A program made the translations under genes and the position numbers. A stretch of DNA of 64,000 bases from Paraphotobacterium marinum (lineage in GTDB: Bacteria > Pseudomonadota > Gammaproteobacteria > Enterobacterales > Vibrionaceae): positions 1,054,001 through 1,118,000 of the forward strand of contig NZ_CP022356.1 in the NCBI RefSeq assembly GCF_002216855.1. The letters run 5' to 3'. How positions within the stretch are numbered: position 1 is the first letter of the stretch; the number at the start of each line of letters is the position of its first letter. The notes under the pieces are model-generated. The model saw nothing but the letters and a program-made list of their open reading frames with translations, made no database searches and was not told the DNA's origin. This document shows, piece by piece, positions 38,527-46,999 of the stretch.

Positions 38527-39632
38527 TATTTTCCTCCTTTTGCATTTTTAGGTATAACCTGAACATTTGCGCCGTTTGAAACACTATCTATTGAGCTTGT
38601 GACAATTAAATCACCTTTTTTTATACCACTTTTGATTAATATAGTATCGCCAATTTGTGATTCAATTGTAATGGGCTTTTGAACTACTTTATTATTTTCA
38701 ACAACATAAACATAATTACCCGTTAAGGCTGTTACCAAACTCAGAGCCGGTATGTAAAATGATTTATAATTTGGATTTAATAATTGTTCTGCATCAACAT
38801 ACATGCCTGTTACAAACTTTGCATTATCTTGTTGAGGGATTGGAGCCCTAAGCTTATATGCGTTGGTATCAGGTGAAATGTTAGGCGAAATATAAGACAC
38901 TTTTGAGTTTATTTTATGTCCATTGGAGTCTTCAAAAGATACTTTTTGGCCTATAAATAGATCTTGACGATATTTTTGAGGTATAGAATATTCAATAAAT
39001 TGTTCTTGATTATTGGAAAGAGATACAATCTCACTATTTACTTCTACGTAAGAGCCTTCTGTTAAAATAGTATCATTGTTGTTATTGGTAGTTTTTGTAT
39101 TTGCGATTAATCCAATCTGACCACTAAAAGGAGCGATTATCTTTGTATCTTGAAGATCTTTCTTAGCTTCTGCTAACAAAGATATAGTGTCTTTATATTT
39201 ATCTAGCTTGTCTTCAACATCAGAAAGTGAAACAACACCAGATTTTACTAGTTTTTCATATCTATTATAATTTTTATTCGCTGTCTGAAAGGCTTGTTCT
39301 CGATTTTGTAAAGCTTCTATCTCTTTAGAGTCATCGATTTGAACTAAAAGATCACCTTTTTTTACATATTGTCCAGGCTTGACATAAATCTTTTTAATAG
39401 TGCCAGATGTTTTAGATGTAAGCATTAAGTTTTGTCCTGAAATAACTATACCTTGAGCATCTATGCTTAAAGGAAATACTTTTTGAGAGGCGGACATTAC
39501 TGTTACAGGCTGTGCCGGGAACTTTGGTGCTTTGGGTGCAGAGCTTTTAATAAAATATTGGTATATGAAAAATACACTTAAAAGTAACACAAAAAGAATA
39601 ATATATTTCTTTTTAAAAGACGTTTTAAACAT
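38526..39632 (-). CDS. RND efflux periplasmic adaptor (membrane fusion protein)
   Basis: About 368 aa from ATG 39632, which has AAAGGAA upstream and leads into an N-terminal membrane anchor (YIILFVLLLSVFFIYQYF). Barrel-sandwich (lipoyl) halves flank a short alpha-hairpin (LQNREQAFQTANKNYNRYEK), followed by a beta-barrel domain (APFSGQIGLI region). The frame is open to 39713, but the added residues (SCSKFFKSTKERKEKG) look non-functional and place the membrane helix inside, so I exclude them. Partner of the RND permease. Confidence 0.9.
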   Translation of the reverse strand: MFKTSFKKKYIILFVLLLSVFFIYQYFIKSSAPKAPKFPAQPVTVMSASQKVFPLSIDAQGIVISGQNLMLTSKTSGTIKKIYVKPGQYVKKGDLLVQIDDSKEIEALQNREQAFQTANKNYNRYEKLVKSGVVSLSDVEDKLDKYKDTISLLAEAKKDLQDTKIIAPFSGQIGLIANTKTTNNNNDTILTEGSYVEVNSEIVSLSNNQEQFIEYSIPQKYRQDLFIGQKVSFEDSNGHKINSKVSYISPNISPDTNAYKLRAPIPQQDNAKFVTGMYVDAEQLLNPNYKSFYIPALSLVTALTGNYVYVVENNKVVQKPITIESQIGDTILIKSGIKKGDLIVTSSIDSVSNGANVQVIPKNAKGGK

Positions 39633-39988
39633 AGATATTCCTTTCTCTTTTCTTTCTTTTGTTGATTTAAAAAATTTTGAGCATGATAATGCTTTACGTA
39701 ACGTTAATGTCAATAAACGAGAATAAATAATTTAGGATAATGGTTGCCTGGCCATTTTATTAAAAAATTTAAAGGAGAAGTATAACTTTTTTAAAGAAAT
39801 AATACTTGATTTTTTTTGCTCATTTATTGAAATTTATATATCAAGGAACTGATTCTTTAGAAAGTTAACTTATTTTACTTAGCAAAATAAGGACTTTTGT
39901 CCTTAGTTTTCAGAAAAAGAGAATTTTTCTCTAAATTTTTAAGTACTAATTTAATTATTACAGCTAAATAAACTCAGCTTAATCTATT
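39633..39988. other. intergenic region between RND operon and lepB1
   Basis: About 355 bases without a convincing gene. It must carry the RND operon promoter (minus strand). Seen here: AGCAT-N4-ATGCT and TACGTAACGTTAA near 39680-39708, an AGGAC-N4-GTCCT dyad at 39890-39903, and an AGAGAA/TTCTCT hairpin near 39918-39931. Confidence 0.6.
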
Positions 39989-39989
39989 G

Positions 39990-40021
39990 AAAAAAAAAGC
40001 ACAATAATATGTGCTTTTTTG
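39990..40021. terminator. terminator of lepB1
   Basis: A run, GCACA, short loop, TGTGC, T run: a symmetric rho-independent terminator 18 bases after the minus-strand lepB1 stop, able to work in both directions. Confidence 0.88.
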
Positions 40022-40038
40022 ATTTTTTCTATTGTTGT

Positions 40039-40944
40039 TTAATTAATAGTTCCAATTCTATTGAATCTAACCCCTGAAGGTATCCAAGAATCCTTTTTGA
40101 AATCAAAGCTGATCCAAATAAAGGTCGCTTTACCAATTAGCTCTTGCTCAGATAAAAAGCCCCAATAGCGACTATCAAGACTATTATCTCGATTATCTCC
40201 CATCGCAAAATAGTGTCCCTTTGGAACGACCCAGGTATCATAAGGCTCATTTTTTTGATGATAAATAGGCGGTAAATACTCAGCAATATTTGGAGGCAAA
40301 TTGGGTGTAATTAAAATATGGTGGGCAACTTTACCCAGTTGCTCTTTGTATTCATCCATAGGCTCATTGGTCATTTCACTAATATAAGAGCTTTGCTTCA
40401 AGAATGTTTTCGGCACTGCTTCAAGTTTATTATTACAGGTTTTATCTGCTGAGTGACATGCTTTTTTAATGTAAAGTTGATGATCTTTATAAACAATGGT
40501 GTCGCCAGGCAAACCAATAATTCTTTTAATCAGATTAATTTTAGGATTACTTGGATCGGTAAATACAGCGATATCCCCTCGATGAGGCTCTCCAGTTGGG
40601 ATTATTTTCTGATGAAAAACGGGATCATATATGCCATAAGAAAACTTTTGCACGAGAATGAAGTCACCAGGAAGTAACGTTGGCATCATAGAGCCAGAAG
40701 GAATTTGGAAAGGCTCAAATACAAAACTTCGAATAAACCAGACAATGAATAAGACTGTAAAAAGAGATGCTAAAAACTCACTGGTTGTTTGTTTCTTTTT
40801 TGGAGGCTTTGCTTCCGATACGTTAGATTCAGCTAATACAGCCATTTTTTTCTTTTTACGCTCACGCAGCCAAAAAACAAAACAGACAAAAGTAAGTATT
40901 GTTAACCCAGCAGAAAACAAATCTGCCGTATTAAAATTTAACAT
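40039..40944 (-). CDS. lepB: signal peptidase I, copy 1
   Basis: 301 aa inner-membrane serine peptidase that removes signal peptides from exported proteins. Two N-terminal membrane helices (about 8-26 and 58-72), catalytic Ser85 in FQIPSGSMMPTLLPGD, general-base Lys140 in NLIKRIIGLPGD, and box E MGDNRDNSLDSRYWGF. Four Cys are scattered, with CHSADKTC in a family-variable loop. It is the last gene of a minus-strand group after a zinc-ribbon protein and a DUF2937-like protein. Nearly identical to copy 2. The usual lepA-lepB-rnc context is missing. Confidence 0.95.
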   Translation of the reverse strand: MLNFNTADLFSAGLTILTFVCFVFWLRERKKKKMAVLAESNVSEAKPPKKKQTTSEFLASLFTVLFIVWFIRSFVFEPFQIPSGSMMPTLLPGDFILVQKFSYGIYDPVFHQKIIPTGEPHRGDIAVFTDPSNPKINLIKRIIGLPGDTIVYKDHQLYIKKACHSADKTCNNKLEAVPKTFLKQSSYISEMTNEPMDEYKEQLGKVAHHILITPNLPPNIAEYLPPIYHQKNEPYDTWVVPKGHYFAMGDNRDNSLDSRYWGFLSEQELIGKATFIWISFDFKKDSWIPSGVRFNRIGTIN

Positions 40945-41006
40945 AAATATTTAATTCCAAAATTTAAAATATATAACAAAGTACTGTTACCATATAAAAA
41001 AGTCAA

Positions 41007-41543
41007 TTATTTGGTTATATTTAATTTATTATTATATTTGAAAAAGAATCTTTTACAGAAACTGATACAAATAAACAAAATGAATTCGATAAATAGTGCA
41101 ATGATAAAACCTATGACTAAACCGGTTGCGATTGCTCTTGGAGTTAAAGTTATCTTGTAATCATAATTAATGATAACTTCATGTCTAATTTCAGGAAAAG
41201 GATTTTTCAATATGATCCAATAGCTTTTGATGTTGTCTTTTTTCAAAATATCGTTATATTTCTTGAGGTTATTATATCTATTATATAAGTTTACAATGGT
41301 TTCACCACCAGAGGAAAACACCCTATCTTTAGAAGAACGATAATATGAAATAAGATCATTTAAGTTACCGTTAAAATATTTATCAGCATCTTTTTGATAA
41401 GAATTGAGCGTACTTTGAGATTCCAAAAAATGTGAGTTTAATGCATTTTTATAGTTGTTTACTAGAGAGGGGAGTTGAATACCAACTAATACGCTCCCAA
41501 TAAGTATCATTAATTTTGAATATTCAATTATTTTTTTCATCAT
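41007..41543 (-). CDS. DUF2937-like membrane protein
   Basis: 178 aa. An N-terminal hydrophobic helix (YSKLMILIGSVLVGIQLPSL), a long helical extracytoplasmic part (SLVNNYKNALNSHFLESQST...), a conserved-looking block GNLNDLISYYRSSKDRVF, and a C-terminal membrane helix (AIATGLVIGFIIALFIEFIL). This order matches DUF2937 proteins of proteobacteria; the match is by pattern only. Start overlaps the stop of the zinc-ribbon gene. Confidence 0.6.
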   Translation of the reverse strand: MMKKIIEYSKLMILIGSVLVGIQLPSLVNNYKNALNSHFLESQSTLNSYQKDADKYFNGNLNDLISYYRSSKDRVFSSGGETIVNLYNRYNNLKKYNDILKKDNIKSYWIILKNPFPEIRHEVIINYDYKITLTPRAIATGLVIGFIIALFIEFILFICISFCKRFFFKYNNKLNITK

Positions 41544-41731
41544 TAAAAAAGTACTGGTATAAAAATAGTATTAAGCATTATGAAAATAAAAAAAAGTCCA
41601 TAACGTATTTTCTTTACGGACACCTTTTGACGAAAATCAGATTCACAAAAGGGACATACATATGTCAGGTTTTTTGAAAGCTTCAAAGATTTTATGGGTA
41701 AATAACTTTCACAATTTTCACATTGTTTCAT
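41543..41731 (-). CDS. small zinc-ribbon membrane protein
   Basis: 62 aa: MKQCENCESYLPIKSLKLSK, then CPFCESDF gives a CxxC-x18-CxxC zinc ribbon, followed by a basic stretch and a single C-terminal membrane helix (YGLFFIFIMLNTIFIPVLF). Predicted tail-anchored in the inner membrane with the ribbon in the cytoplasm. Family name not known to me; resembles CXXC-20-type short proteins. Stop and next start overlap (TAATG). Confidence 0.65.
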   Translation of the reverse strand: MKQCENCESYLPIKSLKLSKNLTYVCPFCESDFRQKVSVKKIRYGLFFIFIMLNTIFIPVLF

Positions 41732-41829
41732 TTTTTAAATCATACTATGAAAATACATTTATTTATATTACACTTTAGAAAATTATTAATATAGTTTTAT
41801 TTTAGCTTACAATTCAACAAGGATGTTAT

Positions 41830-42162
41830 ATGAATACAATAATATCATTTTTATCTAATATGGGCTCCTATTTAACTCCGTGGCTTCATGATATATCCGC
41901 AGGTATGGTTGCATGCCTCTTAGTTATTTTTGGTGCTGATATTAATAAATTCATTAAGAAAAAACTGGGCGCTCAAAACTTTATTTTAAGAACATTCGTT
42001 TTTATTATTGTGAATGCCTTTGTTTTTGGTCTTGTCATCATAAAACTCTCACCTTGGGTTGAATATCAATTGGGAAGTATCCCAACAGAATGGATGTTTT
42101 TAGTTGTCGTTGGTGTTTTCGTTTTCTTTGGTGTTTGGGCACAAAAAAATGGTCAAGCTTAG
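41830..42162 (+). CDS. DUF3392 family membrane protein
   Basis: 110 aa with three predicted membrane helices. LTPWLHDISAGMVACLLVIF followed by FGADINKFIKKKL, then FILRTFVFIIVNAFVFGL, matches DUF3392, small proteobacterial inner-membrane proteins of unknown function. AAGGATG lies before the ATG. Divergent from the zinc-ribbon gene (98 bases between) and upstream of lepB copy 2. Confidence 0.78.
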   Translation: MNTIISFLSNMGSYLTPWLHDISAGMVACLLVIFGADINKFIKKKLGAQNFILRTFVFIIVNAFVFGLVIIKLSPWVEYQLGSIPTEWMFLVVVGVFVFFGVWAQKNGQA

Positions 42163-42217
42163 GTAAAACCAATCTCTTAAATCAACTCAATTTTGAAAAA
42201 CCTGGAGAATAAATTTT

Positions 42218-43123
42218 ATGTTAAACTTTAATACGGCAGATTTGTTTTCTGCTGGGTTAACAATACTTACTTTTGTCTGTTTTGTTTTTTGGCTTCGTGA
42301 GCGTAAAAAGAAAAAAATGGCTGTATTAGCTGAATCTAACGTATCGGAAGCAAAGCCTCAAAAAAAGAAACAAACAACCAGTGAGTTTTTAGCATCTCTT
42401 TTTACAGTCTTGTTCATTGTCTGGTTCATTCGAAGTTTTGTATTTGAGCCTTTCCAAATTCCCTCACGTTCTATGATGCCAACGTTACTTCCTGGTGACT
42501 TCATTCTCGTGCAAAAGTTTTCTTATGGCATATATGATCCCGTTTTTCATCATAAAATCATTCCAACTGGAGAGCCTCATCGAGGGGATATCGCTGTATT
42601 TACCGATCCAAGTAATCCTAAAATTAATCTGATTAAAAGAATTATTGGTTTGCCTGGCGACACCATTGTTTATAAAGATCATCAACTTTACATTAAAAAA
42701 GCGTGTCACTCAGCAGATAAAACCTGTAATAATAAACTTGAAGCAGTACCGAAAACATTCTTGAAGCAAAGTTCTTATATTAGTGAAATTAACAATCAAC
42801 CTATGGATGAATACAAAGAGCAACTGGGTCAAGTTGCTCATCATATTTTAATTACACCCAATTTACCTCCAAATATTGCAGAGTATTACCCACCTATTTA
42901 TCATCAAAAAAATGAGCCTTATGATACTTGGGTCGTTCCAAAGGGACACTATTTTGCGATGGGAGATAATCGAGACAATAGCAAAGATAGCCGATATTGG
43001 GGCTTTTTGTCTGAGCAAGATCTAATTGGTAAAGCGACCTTTATATGGATTAGCTTTGATTTCAAAAAGGACTCATGGATACCCTCTGATGTTAGATTTA
43101 ACCGCATAGGGCTTTTAGACTAA
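42218..43123 (+). CDS. lepB: signal peptidase I, copy 2
   Basis: 301 aa, differing from copy 1 at only about a dozen positions. Catalytic Ser85 and Lys140 are kept, but the residue before Ser is Arg instead of Gly (IPSRSMMPTL), an uncommon change beside the nucleophile. Other differences: P48Q, Q112H, several in the 195-210 region, and the last residues (IGLLD for IGTIN). CTGGAGAA precedes the ATG. Homology with copy 1 begins and ends at the coding sequence. Probably active, perhaps with changed kinetics. Followed by a third, divergent copy. Confidence 0.93.
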   Translation: MLNFNTADLFSAGLTILTFVCFVFWLRERKKKKMAVLAESNVSEAKPQKKKQTTSEFLASLFTVLFIVWFIRSFVFEPFQIPSRSMMPTLLPGDFILVQKFSYGIYDPVFHHKIIPTGEPHRGDIAVFTDPSNPKINLIKRIIGLPGDTIVYKDHQLYIKKACHSADKTCNNKLEAVPKTFLKQSSYISEINNQPMDEYKEQLGQVAHHILITPNLPPNIAEYYPPIYHQKNEPYDTWVVPKGHYFAMGDNRDNSKDSRYWGFLSEQDLIGKATFIWISFDFKKDSWIPSDVRFNRIGLLD

Positions 43124-43164
43124 TATTATATATAGCCAAGGGTGCTTTAGATGAAGATTTATAC

Positions 43165-44046
43165 ATGAATATATTTCTCGTTGTTTTAACTTTAATTTCT
43201 TTAATGTGCTATATATTTACGCATATTTCCTACAGTAGATTTTATGCATTAATAAAGCGAGATAATAACGTATCACGCTTTATTTATATTCTTTATCACT
43301 CAAGGGTACTTGCTGAGTTCTCAAAATGGCTACCTTTCCTATTAGTTTTCACATTTGTAAAATTATTTATCATTGAACCCTTTATAATTGTTACCAATAG
43401 TATGAGCAAAACTTTAAATTCTGGTGACGTGACTTTAGTGAATAAAATGGCATATCGAATTAATATTCCTTTAACATCAATAAAATTAGTTTCACTGTCT
43501 AGCCCTAAACGAGGTGATGTGATTGCGTTTAAAGGGAATACTAATAATCCTATAAACCAAGTAAACCGTATTATTGGGTTGCCCGGAGATACATTAAAAT
43601 ATCAAGATAAAGAGCTATATATAAAGAAAAAATGTTATGAAGGCTTATGCCCAAACTGGGAAAAAATAGAGAAAAATTATACTTCAATGACTAAACAAAA
43701 AGCAGAATATATGGAAAATAACTTAATTGAGTATAAACAAAAATTAGATGGTAAAAGTTTTAAGATTCTTAACAATGATATGTTAACGAGCAATCTTGTG
43801 GGAGATACTTTCCAGCAAAAAAACACACCAGAAAATGTATGGGTTATTCCTGAAAAGCATTATTTTGTAATGGGTGATAATAGAGATAATAGTTACGATA
43901 GTCGGTTTTTTGGATTTGTACCGGAAAAAAATATTATAGGTAATGTAGCATACAACATTTTAAATATTCAATTGAATCACAATAAAAGTTGGTTGTTTTG
44001 GTTACCCCAAAGAATATCCTTTAATAATTCAGGTACTATACAGTAG
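43165..44046 (+). CDS. signal peptidase I paralogue lacking the catalytic lysine
   Basis: 293 aa, LepB-like through its length: membrane helix (LLVFTFVKLFIIEPFII), Ser box VTNSMSKTLNSGD, box D NQVNRIIGLPGDTL and box E VMGDNRDNSYDSRFFGF. Ser79 is present, but the residue matching Lys140 of the neighbours is Asn134 (codon AAC 43564-43566), at the same 55-residue spacing; the Pro of SMxPTL is Lys. Without the general base it should not cleave by the Ser-Lys mechanism. The rest is well conserved with no stop or shift, so it may have a binding or regulatory role. 41 bases after lepB2, probably the same transcript. Confidence 0.85.
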   Translation: MNIFLVVLTLISLMCYIFTHISYSRFYALIKRDNNVSRFIYILYHSRVLAEFSKWLPFLLVFTFVKLFIIEPFIIVTNSMSKTLNSGDVTLVNKMAYRINIPLTSIKLVSLSSPKRGDVIAFKGNTNNPINQVNRIIGLPGDTLKYQDKELYIKKKCYEGLCPNWEKIEKNYTSMTKQKAEYMENNLIEYKQKLDGKSFKILNNDMLTSNLVGDTFQQKNTPENVWVIPEKHYFVMGDNRDNSYDSRFFGFVPEKNIIGNVAYNILNIQLNHNKSWLFWLPQRISFNNSGTIQ

Positions 44047-44505
44047 ATCGAATTTATTATAATGTTTTTTGATAAATGAAAAACGATGAAAATTTCGTCA
44101 CATTATTAGTGCATTTAGCAATTTTAGAAACAATAAAATTATGAACCATACCAAAAATAAGACTCTTTATTTTTTTATTACAAAAAAAGAACTAGTTATA
44201 CATTAATCATTTTGTAGAAAAGCTATTCAGTTATACTTTTAGTCAAGAGCATATTAACTGTGGCATTTTATTACTAAGATTGATTTTATAGTGTGAATAT
44301 GTTTTTTTTTGATGCAGGTTTTAATAATATTATTTTTTTTATTTAAATGTTCTTTTTGATTTACATTACCCTTGTTGAAATTGTATATTTTATGTGTGGG
44401 ACTGATTATTATTTTTTTAAGTAAAAAATTTATGTTAATAATGAAATAAGAATTTTTAAATTCTTATTTAAAGTTTTAATTTTTAATAAAGATGAAAGGA
44501 TTATT
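44047..44505. other. gene-free AT-rich region upstream of slyB
   Basis: About 460 bases with many T runs and no open frame of note. A perfect 12-bp stem AAATAAGAATTT / AAATTCTTATTT (44444-44469) with a 2-base gap lies about 37 bases before the slyB start, in the likely leader. No RNA gene recognised. Confidence 0.6.
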
Positions 44506-44973
44506 ATGAAAAAAGTAGGTATAGCTGTTTTAGTATGTTTGTCATTAGGAGTTACAGCTTGTGCACAAAACCCATATGGTGATGCTTATACGACATCAAG
44601 TGCTAGAAAAGTTCAAAATGTACAGTATGGTACAGTTGTTAATTTAGAGCCTGTTACAATTGATGATAAAACGGGAAATGTTATCGGTACTGTAAGTGGA
44701 GCTGTGTTAGGTGGTATTGCAGGTAGTGCGATAGGTGGCGGCACAGGAAACCTTCTTGCAACTGCAGGTGGAGCTATTCTAGGGGGCGCTGCTGGTAATG
44801 CTGTTGGTGGTGCTATTGGTAAGAGTAATGGTGTTAATATCACAATAAGATTAGATAACGGTAGAACAATTTCTGTAGTTCAAGCTGTTAATAAGAGAGT
44901 TTTATTTAAGAAAGGCGATAGAGTTCAAGTTAACAGACAAGGACAAACTGCGAGAGTTTCTTTAGCTAATTAA
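44506..44973 (+). CDS. slyB: SlyB/Pcp-type outer-membrane lipoprotein (glycine zipper)
   Basis: 155 aa lipoprotein: signal peptide with lipobox GVTAC, then a Gly-zipper pair of hydrophobic segments (GAVLGGIAGSAIGGGTGN and GGAILGGAAGNAVGGAIG), then a C-terminal beta domain (NITIRLDNGRTISVVQAVN, VQVNRQGQTARV). This is the SlyB/17-kDa antigen layout. SlyB forms ring-like nanodomains around outer-membrane proteins under PhoPQ control in E. coli; here only the family is shown. AAAGGAT precedes the ATG. Confidence 0.9.
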   Translation: MKKVGIAVLVCLSLGVTACAQNPYGDAYTTSSARKVQNVQYGTVVNLEPVTIDDKTGNVIGTVSGAVLGGIAGSAIGGGTGNLLATAGGAILGGAAGNAVGGAIGKSNGVNITIRLDNGRTISVVQAVNKRVLFKKGDRVQVNRQGQTARVSLAN

Positions 44974-45095
44974 AAATATAGTAAATAATTAGAAAGTAAA
45001 AATAAAATAAAAAATACAGTGGCGAATGTAAGGTATTCAATTCTTTTCTCCCATTGTATTTTTTTATGATAATGTGGAACGTGAATAAAGATCAT
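44970..45095 (-). CDS. possible small membrane protein, convergent with slyB
   Basis: 41 codons from ATG 45095 (IFIHVPHYHKKIQWEKRIEY, then a hydrophobic helix LTFATVFFILFLLSNYLLYF). The frame extends upstream a further 20 or so mostly hydrophobic codons (IIFIFGNLFFLICVTSVIM) to a stop, so a two-helix protein with an unusual or lost start is possible. No ribosome-binding site. Its stop codon overlaps the slyB stop. The composition looks protein-like, but the evidence is weak. Confidence 0.3.
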   Translation of the reverse strand: MIFIHVPHYHKKIQWEKRIEYLTFATVFFILFLLSNYLLYF

Positions 45096-45275
45096 AATCA
45101 CTGAAGTGACGCAAATTAGAAAAAAAAGATTTCCAAAAATAAAGATAATGGATGTAAAAAATCATTCATCTCAAAAACCAAACAAAACGACATATAATAA
45201 ATTTAAATAAGAAATTTAAAAAAGCATGAATAAGATTAATTTTTTGAGAAGTATATATCTAATAGCTTTCAACTT

Positions 45276-46157
45276 TTAATTAGGTAAGGAATATTTACTT
45301 ACGAAATCAATAAATATTTTTAGTTTTTCTGGCTGGTACTCTCTGTGGTTATATATGAGGTATTTATCCCTGATATTGGATGACCAATCTGGGAGAATAT
45401 GAATTAACTCTCCATTTTTTATATAATTTCTGACAAGGATGTCTGGTATTAATGTTATACCCAGCCCAGATAAACAGGCTTTTTTGACGAGATCGATTTC
45501 ATTGACCTCAAAACGAGCTTTGTCACTTATTGTCACAACCTCATTAAGTGAATTTTTAAGACTCCACCTGAGCAAAGGTTTGCCTTTTAAAAGGGCATGT
45601 TGATGGAGATCATTTGCATGTTTTGGCATAGGGTTATGTTTTAAATATTCGGGTGAAGCAACAAGAATATCTGCCAAAGTTCCCAGCTTTCTTGCAATTA
45701 AGGTTGAGTCACGAAGGCGTCCAGCTCTAAATATCACATCCCAATCCGTAGGATCCAATGTTTCTGGCTCGTTACTTGTTTCCAGTAAGACATCAATTTG
45801 AGGATATTGCTGCATGAAATCATTTAAAAGTGGTTGTAGACCATATTTAATAAAATTTGCAGGAGAAGCAATTTTCAATTGACCAGCTGCACCCATACAT
45901 TCTTCTGTAATACTTTCAGCACTATTAACTATTTTTTGTAATAAAGGGCCGCATTCGTTGTAAAACTTTTCACCAGCTTCAGTTAAAGATAATTTTCTAG
46001 CATGTCTGTTGAGTAATCGAATGTTTAAAGAATCTTCTAATGCTTGTATTCGTCTTGTCATTGTCGCTACAGGCACAGTTGATTTTCTTGATGCTGCAGT
46101 ATAACTTCCATTTTCTACAACTAACCTAAAAAGGTTTAAGTCATCTAGTAACTTCAT
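45276..46157 (-). CDS. LysR-family transcriptional regulator
   Basis: 293 aa. HTH near the N terminus (GSYTAASRKSTVPVATMTRR, LNIRLLNRHARKLSLTEAG) and a substrate-binding domain (GQLKIASPANFIKYGLQP). Belongs to the DsdC/AaeR-like branch with LEDSLNIRLL. Both neighbours are unrelated single genes, so the target is not evident; the upstream omp gene on the same strand is separated by a terminator. Confidence 0.9.
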   Translation of the reverse strand: MKLLDDLNLFRLVVENGSYTAASRKSTVPVATMTRRIQALEDSLNIRLLNRHARKLSLTEAGEKFYNECGPLLQKIVNSAESITEECMGAAGQLKIASPANFIKYGLQPLLNDFMQQYPQIDVLLETSNEPETLDPTDWDVIFRAGRLRDSTLIARKLGTLADILVASPEYLKHNPMPKHANDLHQHALLKGKPLLRWSLKNSLNEVVTISDKARFEVNEIDLVKKACLSGLGITLIPDILVRNYIKNGELIHILPDWSSNIRDKYLIYNHREYQPEKLKIFIDFVSKYSLPN

Positions 46158-46241
46158 ATATTTTACCTTCCCAGTTTCTTCAAAATTCCATGTTAAATGA
46201 AATGGTTATATTTAAGGTAGTATTATAACGTGATTTAACTC

Positions 46242-46270
46242 AAAAAAAAAGCACTTGAAGTGCTTTTTTT
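46242..46270. terminator. terminator between omp and lysR
   Basis: Nine A, GCACTT, one-base centre, AAGTGC, seven T. It lies about 16 bases after the minus-strand omp stop (46286) and before the lysR promoter region. Confidence 0.88.
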
Positions 46271-46285
46271 CAGAAGTGCTCTTTA

Positions 46286-46816
46286 TTAGAATGTATATGT
46301 TGCGCCAACTGTGAATAGATCCATACTATTCGTGTTGCTATTTGGACCGAAGCCACCATCACCAAATGTATGTGTCCAAGCAGCATTTAAAGCTATATTT
46401 TGATTTAAAGCATACTGACCACCAGCAGAGATAATTGGTTGCCAATTAGTTTTTCTTGGACCTGGATCATAGTCGTTTGTGACATAAGACATACCAGCTT
46501 TACCGATTAAGCTCCATTGTTGATCTAAATTGAACTTAGCTACACCTAATAGATTTATTTGATCAATGCTATTGTCAGTACCGCGTTTTGAAGCATCGGC
46601 TAACAGATCTGTATAACCAATTTCAGGACCAAAAGCTGCTCTATCAGAAGTTTGGAATAGATAACCACCTTTAATACCGAATGTTAATGGTGTGTTATGA
46701 GCACCACTTACACTTGCAAGACCTAGATCAGCTCCAACATATGGACCAGTTTTCGCAAATGCACTTGTTGAAACACAAACTGCGCCAATTACGAGTGGTA
46801 ATAGTAGTTTTTTCAT
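46286..46816 (-). CDS. small beta-barrel outer-membrane protein A
   Basis: 176 aa. Signal peptide (KLLLPLVIGAVCVSTSAFA), then alternating beta strands (GPYVGADLGLASVSG, FGIKGGYLF, FGPEIGYTDLL, WSLIGKAGMSYV) ending in a terminal aromatic residue (GATYTF), as needed for BAM insertion. Fits an eight-stranded OmpA-type barrel without a periplasmic domain. Role unknown. AAGGAAAA before the ATG. Confidence 0.8.
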   Translation of the reverse strand: MKKLLLPLVIGAVCVSTSAFAKTGPYVGADLGLASVSGAHNTPLTFGIKGGYLFQTSDRAAFGPEIGYTDLLADASKRGTDNSIDQINLLGVAKFNLDQQWSLIGKAGMSYVTNDYDPGPRKTNWQPIISAGGQYALNQNIALNAAWTHTFGDGGFGPNSNTNSMDLFTVGATYTF

Positions 46817-46999
46817 TATTTTTCCTTAAGTTTATTTTGTTAGCAAATTATAAAACATCTATTGTTCATAATGTCAGCTAATTGTAAAAAAATATTTATA
46901 ATTTCCTTAATTGAATACTGTATTAAATTCTAATTATGAAGTCAATATATCTTAAGTTTAATATTAAGTTATTCAGCAAATATTAATGTAAAATTATAT

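Larger units (their letters stand above)
40039..43123. repeat. large inverted repeat formed by lepB1 and lepB2
   Basis: The two 906-base lepB genes (40039-40944 minus, 42218-43123 plus) are near-identical and inverted, enclosing 1.27 kb with three small membrane-protein genes. Flanking sequences on either side do not match, so the repeat is confined to the coding sequences. Confidence 0.9.

Noticed and set aside
39680-39708. Palindromic-looking AGCAT/ATGCT and TACGTAACGTTAA near the RND promoter
   Set aside because: Short imperfect symmetry common in AT-rich DNA; no matching regulator gene adjacent.
39532-39726. Plus-strand open frame over the RND adaptor start, and N-terminal extension of the adaptor to 39713
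   Set aside because: The extension lacks a ribosome-binding site while ATG 39632 has AAAGGAA and starts directly at the membrane anchor; the plus-strand frame is its shadow.
40453-40954. Open frames on the plus strand inside lepB1 (and the mirror frame inside lepB2)
   Set aside because: They are antisense shadows of the lepB coding sequence and occur in both copies only because the genes are near-identical; no ribosome-binding sites or family motifs.
44613-44843. Pro-rich open frame antisense to slyB
   Set aside because: Arises from the glycine-zipper codons (GGT/GGC) read on the other strand; no start signals.
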